From positions 62,001 to 126,000 of the forward strand of contig NZ_CAJZAG010000009.1 of the NCBI RefSeq assembly GCF_914271485.1: a DNA stretch of 64,000 bases, given 5' to 3'. The notes beneath the pieces were generated by a model. It saw nothing but the letters and a program-made list of their open reading frames with translations. It ran no database searches and was not told where the DNA came from. The DNA comes from Cupriavidus pampae. GTDB lineage: Bacteria; Pseudomonadota; Gammaproteobacteria; Burkholderiales; Burkholderiaceae. Made by a program: the position numbers and the translations under genes. Of the stretch, positions 9,555 to 15,952 are shown one piece after another (positions within the stretch are counted from its first letter, which is position 1; every line of letters starts with the position of its first letter).

Positions 9555-10492
9555 CCGGCGTCTTCCGCGAGACCCTTAAGCCGTCGATAGGCGCCTGGCC
9601 CGACGCCATAGACGCGCTTGAAACCGCGGTTGAACGCGGCGTCCGATTGATAGCCCACCGCCTCGCCGATCTCGGCGACGCTCATCTGCGTGCCCAGCAA
9701 CCACCGGCTGGCCTGCGTCATGCGAATGTGGTTCAGCACATCGCCTGGCGTCGCGCCGGCGACCGCGCGGAACGTTCTCACGAAGGTGGCGCGGGACATG
9801 CTGCATCGCTCCGCGAGCGTTTCCAGCGTCCACGCTTCACCCGGTCCATCGAGCATCGCATGCAGGGCATGGTGCAGTCTGGTGTCCGCCGCCAATGCGA
9901 AGAGCCCCGAGACCGGTTGCGCCTGCTCGATCCACGCACGAAGCAGCAACAGGAAGAGGGCGGACGCCAGATGCGACACCAGCGCGCTGCTGCCGGGGCG
10001 AGCCTCGCTGGTCTCGTCTCGCAAAAGGGTGATCAGTGCCTGCAGGCCCTGAAACTCGGGCCTGCCGGCCGTGCGCACCAGCACGACCTCGGGCATCGCA
10101 TCCACCAGCGTCTGCGAGCCCGCGATATCGAAATGAAACTGGCCGCACAGGATATCGGTGAGCTGCCCGTCGGCATCGTTCTCGAGCCGCGCGACCAGCG
10201 ATTCCTTGTACATCGTGTGGGTGCGCGTGGTGCCGTCCGCATCCGGCGTGTACAGCCTGTGCGTGCGCCCATGCGGAAAGACCAGCATGTCGCCCGCTTG
10301 CAGTGCGATGGTGTCGTGACCGGCCACGTCGACCAGCGCCCCCCCCTCGACGACCAGATGATAGGGCGCAACCCGCGGCTGGCCGGCAGGATGGACCATT
10401 TGCCACGGCGCACGAAAGCGGCAGCGGGTGTCCAGCTCGGTCCTGACCGGGTGCAGGAGCAGGAGTTGGCTGAGCGTATCGTGCGCGTGCAA
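9551..10492 (-). CDS. AraC-family regulator with N-terminal cupin, probable nitrilase regulator
   Basis: A 313-residue regulator. The N-terminal cupin sensor is about residues 20-110 (LVVEGGALVDVAGHDTIALQ, GDMLVFPHGRTHRLY), and two AraC HTH motifs lie at the C-terminus (RCSMSRATFVRTFRAVAG, SVAEIGEAVGYQSDAAFNRG). It starts with TTG, with a TAAGGAG site that overlaps the nitrilase stop codon, so its translation is coupled to the nitrilase. AraC-type regulators next to nitrilase genes are known (NitR), which supports control of the upstream enzyme gene. Confidence 0.9.
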   Translation of the reverse strand: MHAHDTLSQLLLLHPVRTELDTRCRFRAPWQMVHPAGQPRVAPYHLVVEGGALVDVAGHDTIALQAGDMLVFPHGRTHRLYTPDADGTTRTHTMYKESLVARLENDADGQLTDILCGQFHFDIAGSQTLVDAMPEVVLVRTAGRPEFQGLQALITLLRDETSEARPGSSALVSHLASALFLLLLRAWIEQAQPVSGLFALAADTRLHHALHAMLDGPGEAWTLETLAERCSMSRATFVRTFRAVAGATPGDVLNHIRMTQASRWLLGTQMSVAEIGEAVGYQSDAAFNRGFKRVYGVGPGAYRRLKGLAEDAG

Positions 10493-10501
10493 AGGGTCTC
10501 C

Positions 10502-11530
10502 TTATTCTGTTGTCTGTCGTGCGGCAGCGGGCGCCACAAGCGTGTGCTCGTGGCTGGCTTCGGCTTGCTGACGGGCAGCGTTCGCGTCGGCCGTGCGGAC
10601 GTGCGGCGTTACCTTGCTGTGCACGGCAAGACTGAAGAGATCCGGGCGCGAATAGTGCCCAACCGTATCGCGGGTGCGCTTGGCGTTCGTCAGTGCCGCG
10701 AAATCCAGATCGGCAATCAGGATACCTTCTCCTTCGGTCAAAGGCGGCACGATATGCCGGCCATCCGGACCAATGATCGCCGTCATGCAGCCGCCCGTCA
10801 GCACCTTTTCCATGTCGGGAGTGGGTGCGATGCTTGCGCGTTGCTCGTCGGAAAGCCAGGCGGTGGCGTTCACGACAAAGCAACCGCTTTCCAGCGCATG
10901 GTTACGGAGCTGGATCTCGGTCTGTTCGCTAAACACCGGGCCGAACACCGAGCCGATAAAGGTGGAGATATGAATCTCCTCGTGCTGTGCGATCAGCGAG
11001 AAACGCGCGAGCGGATTGTAATGTTCCCAGCAGGTGAGTGCACCCAGGCGTCCGATGGTGCTGTCCACGGCCTTGATGCTCGTGCCGTCGCCTTCGCCCC
11101 ATACCAGCCGTTCATGCGGCGCGGGCGAGATCTTGCGGTGCTTCAGGATCAGCGCGCCGTCGATATCGAATACCAACTGCGTGTTGTACACGGAGCCGTG
11201 GTCGCGCTCGGTGACGCCCACCGCCACGATGATGCGATGGCGGCGCGCGGCATCGCTGAGCGCCTCGGTGATCGGGCCGGGCACCTGCACGGCGTTCTCA
11301 TACAGGCGGTTCTGCTCGGCGCCCATTCGCGCGGGCGCCAGCACTACCGAGAAGTATGGGTAGTACGGAATAAACGTTTCCGGGAAGACGACGAGCTGCG
11401 CGCCCCTCGAAGCTGCTTCGGCAATGGCGCCGAGGGCGCGTTCGAGCGTGCCGGTGGCGCTGGTCAGATCGGGGGCGTACTGGACGGCGGCAACGCGCAC
11501 TACCTTGGATGTTGAAGCGGTTTGAGTCAT
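10502..11530 (-). CDS. Nitrilase
   Basis: A 342-residue carbon-nitrogen hydrolase of the nitrilase branch, converting a nitrile to a carboxylate and ammonia. The catalytic triad is readable: Glu51 in VVFPETFIPYYP, Lys133 in KHRKISPAPHERLVWGEGDG and Cys167 in LGALTCWEHYNPLARF. Length and these motifs fit aliphatic/arylacetonitrilases better than amidases. The C-terminus carries a hydrophilic tail rich in Ala, Gln and His, typical of oligomerising nitrilases. It forms an operon with the AraC gene and is divergent from a diiron oxygenase-like gene 241 bp away. The true nitrile is unknown. Confidence 0.94.
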   Translation of the reverse strand: MTQTASTSKVVRVAAVQYAPDLTSATGTLERALGAIAEAASRGAQLVVFPETFIPYYPYFSVVLAPARMGAEQNRLYENAVQVPGPITEALSDAARRHRIIVAVGVTERDHGSVYNTQLVFDIDGALILKHRKISPAPHERLVWGEGDGTSIKAVDSTIGRLGALTCWEHYNPLARFSLIAQHEEIHISTFIGSVFGPVFSEQTEIQLRNHALESGCFVVNATAWLSDEQRASIAPTPDMEKVLTGGCMTAIIGPDGRHIVPPLTEGEGILIADLDFAALTNAKRTRDTVGHYSRPDLFSLAVHSKVTPHVRTADANAARQQAEASHEHTLVAPAAARQTTE

Positions 11531-11771
11531 GGCGGGGTGTGTTTCCTTCGGATCGTGGAGTCACGATTCTAGGAACGCCCGATGATTCGGGGAATGCTCG
11601 TCCGGTTCACTTTATTGATCTGGCGGCTCAACATCGACTCAATCTATTTTTTATCAAAATCGCATTGGCATATTATTTCAAACCCGAAAATTACATTAAC
11701 CATAATGATGCCTATATCAATATTCGTCGCGTACTTATAGTCGGAGCCTGATCGAAAACAGGATTTCCGTA
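11531..11771. promoter_or_regulatory. AT-rich divergent promoter region, nitrilase / diiron gene
   Basis: This 241-bp gap is strikingly A+T-rich between about 11640 and 11740, unlike the flanking genes, as expected for a divergent promoter or a nucleoid-protein site. Candidate -10 elements include TATAGT near 11736 for the rightward gene. An 80-codon open frame across it (11509-11751) has no convincing coding character. Confidence 0.45.
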
Positions 11772-12752
11772 ATGCAAGTTTCACCGACGCCTATCGACAC
11801 GCAACGCTACGCCCGCTGCATCGCCAACTCCCGCCGCATCCGCTGGGACATCGACCAGGATGTGATTCGTCAACGCAGGTTCGATCTGGCTCACAAGTTC
11901 CTGCCGGAGGGGCTGTCACTTGCCGACGAACTGCCGTTCCTTTTGCCGGACGAGCAACGCTTTCTCAGCCAGATACAGGGCCGCACCTACGCCAATATTT
12001 TTCGTCTGGTCGAGCGCTTCGTCGGCGTCAAGATTCTAGATCTCTCGCGTGAACATGCGTTTGGAGATCAGGTCGCAATGGAGGCACTGGTGCGTTTCAC
12101 CGACGAGGAGTTGAAGCATCAGGAGCTATTCCGCCGCGTCGAACTGCTCGCCGCGGAAGGCATGCCCGAGGGCTATCACTTCGAGCATGATGCCAACGAG
12201 GTGGCCGCCTTCGTATTGAGCAAGCGTACGTGGGCCGTCCTCGCGCTCACGTGCCATATCGAATTGGTCTCGCAGGCGCACTATCGCGCCAGCATCGGTA
12301 CAGCGTCGGGCCTGTCGGATCTGTTCAAGGACATCTTCATGTTCCACTGGCGCGAGGAATCGCAACACGCGATTCTCGACGAGCTCGAATGGGAACGGGA
12401 GAACGTCAGGATTACCGACGCGGAGCGTGACGCTGCCGTCGATGACCTGATCGAACTGGTGGGTGCGGTCGACCAGATCCTGCAAAAGCAGGCCGACGCC
12501 GATGCCGCGTACTTCATGCGCGTGGTTCGCGGTGACATGCGCGAAGCCAGGCACGCCACCGAGGTGCAGGCGGTGGTGCTCAAGGCTTACCGCTGGACGT
12601 ACATCGTGTCAGGCCTGCTGGAACCGCGGTTCGCCGGCTTGCTGAACGAGATGACCACCGAAGCGCAGCGCATCCGCGCCGACACGGCGTTGGCACCGTT
12701 GATGTACGCGACGCCGGCGTCCGGCGGACCCACGCCGGTCATGGCCGCGTAA
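11772..12752 (+). CDS. Diiron oxygenase-like (ferritin-like) protein, AurF-type
   Basis: A 326-residue all-helical protein with a four-helix carboxylate-bridged diiron pattern: Glu81 in LVERFVG, Glu113-x-x-His116 in DEELKHQE, Glu164 in CHIELVSQAHY and Glu196-x-x-His199 in WREESQHAILDE. The arrangement and size fit AurF-like N-oxygenases and related diiron oxygenases, not bacterioferritin. The reaction is unknown; oxidation of an amine is possible. It is divergent from the nitrilase, and its end overlaps the convergent sigma-factor remnant by 14 bp. Confidence 0.7.
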   Translation: MQVSPTPIDTQRYARCIANSRRIRWDIDQDVIRQRRFDLAHKFLPEGLSLADELPFLLPDEQRFLSQIQGRTYANIFRLVERFVGVKILDLSREHAFGDQVAMEALVRFTDEELKHQELFRRVELLAAEGMPEGYHFEHDANEVAAFVLSKRTWAVLALTCHIELVSQAHYRASIGTASGLSDLFKDIFMFHWREESQHAILDELEWERENVRITDAERDAAVDDLIELVGAVDQILQKQADADAAYFMRVVRGDMREARHATEVQAVVLKAYRWTYIVSGLLEPRFAGLLNEMTTEAQRIRADTALAPLMYATPASGGPTPVMAA

Positions 12753-13338
12753 GCACGATCGCGCGAGCGGTAGCGATCTCGCCGGTGTCAAGGCATACGA
12801 CACCGGTGGCGAGCATCTTGTAGATGCGCCACATCGGGATGACATCCACCGCGCCATGGACTGACGCGGAAACAAGTTCGCAGTAGACGGGAGATTGGTT
12901 CAGGACGGAGCGGACGATGCGGAGATGAAAACCATTCTTGAGAAGACGAACGAGGCGTTGCTGCTGGCCTGACAATGACATGAAGACACAAAATCGACTA
13001 TGAAGGGGCGCCACTTTTGCCCAGAGGTCTTTTTTGTGTGAAGCATGTCGTTGTTGCGACCTCGTACATACCGCCTGCGTGTGGGGTTTCGCGCGCAGCG
13101 GGGATGTGACCGACGCAAACATCACGACGTGATGTTCGTCGGTTGCGGTGTTTGCCACCGTGGTCAGGAATGCACGAGGTTCCTTGATACCCGGCACATC
13201 GTCCGGCTTGCGCAGCAGGCGGAGGAACGTGTCCTGAGCCAGATCGAGCGCTTCCTCACTGCAATCGAGCCGGCGGCGCAACCACTGGCAAAGCCAGTCA
13301 TGGTTGTCCTCATAAAGCACTCGAATGGTGGTCGACAT
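12739..13338 (-). pseudogene. FecI-like ECF sigma factor remnant: region 2 only, unrelated C-terminus
   Basis: Residues 1-62 read as ECF sigma region 2 of the iron-starvation group (LYEDNHDWLCQWLRRRLDCS, DLAQDTFLRLL, EPRAFLTTVA). Family members then continue with a short DNA-binding segment and region 4, the promoter -35 reader. Here, after residue 62 (near 13153), the sequence changes to one without sigma features, and no region 4 appears in any frame before 12739. A separate 80-codon frame, starting MSLSGQQQRLVRL at 12981, could be an unrelated small gene in the same frame. A truncated, probably inactive gene is the simplest reading. Confidence 0.6.
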
Positions 13339-13377
13339 GGCCGTAAACCCAGGGGCGCGCTACTGAACGGCGAATGA

Positions 13378-13398
13378 TATCGAGAATTGTTCTTATTT
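13378..13398 (-). promoter_or_regulatory. Fur-box-like site upstream of the sigma-factor remnant
   Basis: Around 13382 the plus strand reads GAGAATTGTTCTTA. This is close to the palindromic Fur consensus core GAGAATnATTCTC, with one arm degenerate. It lies about 40 bp upstream of the FecI-like start, the place expected for iron repression of such a sigma gene. Confidence 0.45.
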
Positions 13399-13569
13399 TC
13401 AACGTGCGCCATCAGGCGTCTGTGCGTTCTGAGCCACGGTTTACGGCCGTCCCAGCCACATTGTGGGTGCCGTCAAATGTCCATACGTTTGCGAATCAAA
13501 GTCCGATTCCTATGCTTCGATCCGCGAGCAGGCATCCGCTCGCAATACGTTCTTTAAAGGAGACAAGCG

Positions 13570-14760
13570 ATGAAAGCATTTCAGCTTGGATTGATTGGTG
13601 CAGCCATCCTGGCGGCCATTCCATCTTTCGCGTCAGCACAGGGGGACGAGGAATCGAATTTCCGACGAGGGAATTCCACGCAGCTGGCAGCGATGGTCAA
13701 GGCGCGGCAATACCTGTTCGGCCCCGAGAACGTCGATGAGCGAACGGGCAAGGTTCGCGACGACAAGGTCATTTTCTCGTGGTTCAGTGTGGCGTCGTTC
13801 GCAGTTGCGGCGAAGGGGCGCGTGTTCCTGCTGGACTCTTATATCTATCGGCTTGCGGACAAGCGCGCGTACGTGCCAGTGACCGTGCAGGATCTGGTCG
13901 ACGTGCGGCCCGAGTTCATCTTCCTCGGGCATGGGCATGGTGACCATGCCGACAACGCGGCGTATATCGCCAAGCTGACCGGTGCCACGATATACGGCGC
14001 GGCCGAGCATTGCGATGCCATGCGTGGAGATGCCGTACGGATCTTTGGTGCGGGCACCACCGTGAAATGCGAGTCCATCACGACCGCGGGTTCGGCACCG
14101 GGCGCGGAGGTGAAGACGCTGCGGCCGCTGGCGCCGGACCTGTGCATCACGGCGTTCAAGCATGTGCACTCCGCAACGGTGCCGGTCGATCCGTCGCTGC
14201 CACCGAATCCGATCAATGCCGTGCGAGATCCTCGAGTAGACACGCTGTTCCCGCCGAATCCGCCGCCGGCGCGCGATACGCGCACAAACGCCGGCGTGGG
14301 CGGGCCGATTCCGATCATGTATCAGTTCACCGTTGGCGGATCGGACTTCACGTTCACGTGGCACGACACCGCCGGCCCGCTGAAGGAGCAGGCGCCCGCG
14401 CTGCTGCAGTTCTTTACCACGCTGCCGAAGACGGACGTCGAACTTGGCGCGGGGGTCAGCATCGGGGAAGCGAACAACGGCGTGCGCGATATCACGATGT
14501 ATGTGCAGGCGCTGCAGCCGAAGGTCTTCTTCATGACGCATACCGACAACTTCAATATCGGCGCGTCGATGTTCTATGTGCAGGCCATCCAGCGGCAGTT
14601 CGACATTTTCAACATCCCGGCCGCCGATCGCCCGGAAATCCGCGGGCTGCACGATCCGTACGACTATGTGCGGCCGGGCCTGATGACGTTCAATTACCGC
14701 GACGACTACTGGCGCGACTCACGCCGCGGCAATCGTCATAGCCGGTATTGCTCGGGTTGA
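13570..14760 (+). CDS. Exported metallo-beta-lactamase-fold hydrolase
   Basis: A 396-residue protein with a Sec signal peptide (MKAFQLGLIGAAILAAIPSFASA, cleavage before Gln24) and the metal-binding motif HGHGDH at residues 121-126. Later candidate metal ligands are the His residues in FKHVHSATVP and TWHDTAG. It would act in the periplasm or outside the cell on an unidentified ester, lactone or phosphate. AAAGGAG lies nine bases before the start. A Pro-rich stretch (LPPNPINAV, FPPNPPPARD) interrupts the domain. It stands alone, followed by a hairpin. Confidence 0.8.
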   Translation: MKAFQLGLIGAAILAAIPSFASAQGDEESNFRRGNSTQLAAMVKARQYLFGPENVDERTGKVRDDKVIFSWFSVASFAVAAKGRVFLLDSYIYRLADKRAYVPVTVQDLVDVRPEFIFLGHGHGDHADNAAYIAKLTGATIYGAAEHCDAMRGDAVRIFGAGTTVKCESITTAGSAPGAEVKTLRPLAPDLCITAFKHVHSATVPVDPSLPPNPINAVRDPRVDTLFPPNPPPARDTRTNAGVGGPIPIMYQFTVGGSDFTFTWHDTAGPLKEQAPALLQFFTTLPKTDVELGAGVSIGEANNGVRDITMYVQALQPKVFFMTHTDNFNIGASMFYVQAIQRQFDIFNIPAADRPEIRGLHDPYDYVRPGLMTFNYRDDYWRDSRRGNRHSRYCSG

Positions 14761-14803
14761 GCCGGCACTAAGCGGAACATAAGCGGCAAACGGAAGGGAG
14801 GAT

Positions 14804-14837
14804 GGCCGCGGTGATCCAGTCGAAGGATCACGCGGCC
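14804..14837. terminator. Hairpin between convergent genes
   Basis: GGCCGCGGTGATCC pairs with GGATCACGCGGCC across a seven-base loop, with one bulged G. It sits 44 bp after the MBL-fold gene and before the convergent lipoprotein gene. The following run is only moderately T-rich (GTTCTAACATT), so it is a likely but not ideal intrinsic terminator. Confidence 0.55.
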
Positions 14838-14860
14838 GTTCTAACATTACCCCCGGCGCA

Positions 14861-15214
14861 TTACCCCAGGCACTGGTTGATGGCGGCGGAAGCAGAGCTA
14901 TCGCTGCCGCGATAACCAATCCACGAGCCCGTGCCCTTGGCCGACTGACGAACGATTGCAGCCTCGCCATTCGGCGGTTGTTGGCCCGGCACGTACACGT
15001 CGAAGGCCTGATCGTTGGCCAGCATGTACTGCATCATGACCGTCTGTTGCTTGGCGTTAGCCCATTGCTGCGCGATGCATTGCGTAGCGGCCTTCGGTGG
15101 CAGCTTGCTCTCCGAGACGGCTCGCGTCGGCGGATTCGGAGGTGGCGTATAGGGCGACATGGCGCAGCCTGCGAGTGTCGCCACGGCGATAGCGAAGATG
15201 ATTGGCGTCTTCAT
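14861..15214 (-). CDS. Small lipoprotein of unknown function
   Basis: A 117-residue protein with a lipoprotein signal (FAIAVATLAGCAMS, lipobox LAGC ending at Cys17). A Pro-rich linker follows (SPYTPPPNPPTR) and then a compact domain with two Cys residues (TQCIAQQW and INQCLG) that could form a disulfide. I do not recognise the domain. It is expected in the outer or inner membrane facing the periplasm. It is monocistronic, about 210 bp downstream of the PRC-barrel gene on the same strand. Confidence 0.75.
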   Translation of the reverse strand: MKTPIIFAIAVATLAGCAMSPYTPPPNPPTRAVSESKLPPKAATQCIAQQWANAKQQTVMMQYMLANDQAFDVYVPGQQPPNGEAAIVRQSAKGTGSWIGYRGSDSSASAAINQCLG

Positions 15215-15424
15215 GTTATTTCCTCATATCGGATCGCGGGAGGCACCGACGATGCGGTGCGATGTGCACGGAGCGCGGTTGCTGATTCCGTCCCTGTACA
15301 AGAAATGAGTCTATGCATCACTACGCGCGTTGCCATCCTTTAATTCACTAACTTCTGCGTAAGTGTTTGTCTGAAATGCGACTTCTCGTCGGTGCGCGCA
15401 GCGCCAGGTGTCTCTGTGGTGTCC

Positions 15425-15832
15425 TTAAGTGGCCGATTTATCCTTCTTGGCGTATTCAAACTCGGGCAACGCCTTGACTGCCGCCTTGGTGGCGCCGGGC
15501 AGCACGATCTTGTTGCTCGACAGATCGAACTGATTGACCGGGATGGCCACGTCGTGGCGACCGACGCCGACGAAGCCGCCCGCGCCGATGATTGCAAAAG
15601 AGACCGCACGGTTCGGCGCGACGATCAGATCGACGACGTTGCCGACTTTGTCACCCGTTTCGTTATAGACGGGTTTTCCGAGAATCTGCTTCTTCACGCT
15701 TGCGCCTTGAATGACGATGCGCAGTTCTTCAACGGAAACGCCAAGCGAAGCCTGGCCCGCAACTTGGGCGTGGACCGGCGCGGCAAGCGCGATCGTGGCG
15801 CTGGCGAGGACAAGGGCGAGGGTACGGTTCAT
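15425..15832 (-). CDS. Exported PRC-barrel domain protein
   Basis: A 135-residue protein with a signal peptide (MNRTLALVLASATIALAAPVHA) and a PRC-barrel-like segment (ILGKPVYNETGDKVGNVVDL, then a beta strand ending VGRHDVAIPVNQFDL). PRC barrels usually mediate protein-protein contacts. The start at 15832 has GGGAG six bases upstream and is preferred over the ATG four codons earlier, which overlaps that site. The role is unknown; similar exported PRC proteins occur in stress-responsive sets of betaproteobacteria. Confidence 0.8.
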   Translation of the reverse strand: MNRTLALVLASATIALAAPVHAQVAGQASLGVSVEELRIVIQGASVKKQILGKPVYNETGDKVGNVVDLIVAPNRAVSFAIIGAGGFVGVGRHDVAIPVNQFDLSSNKIVLPGATKAAVKALPEFEYAKKDKSAT

Positions 15833-15952
15833 CGTGACTCCCATTGGATGGTTTGCGTAAGAGTTATGCCGTAGTAGCTTCCTCGACGCGGTCCTGTACG
15901 GAAAAGTCAGCCTGATCTGATTCGCCTGTCAGACGAACGCGGGCAAGCGGGC

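Noticed and set aside
9647..11515. Long open frame (over 600 codons) on the plus strand
   Set aside because: It lies antisense to the nitrilase and AraC genes, whose families are clear, and has Arg/Gln/His-rich composition typical of an antisense frame in GC-rich DNA.
11509..11751. An 80-codon frame in the nitrilase/diiron intergenic region
   Set aside because: AT-rich promoter sequence, no ribosome site and no recognisable protein character.
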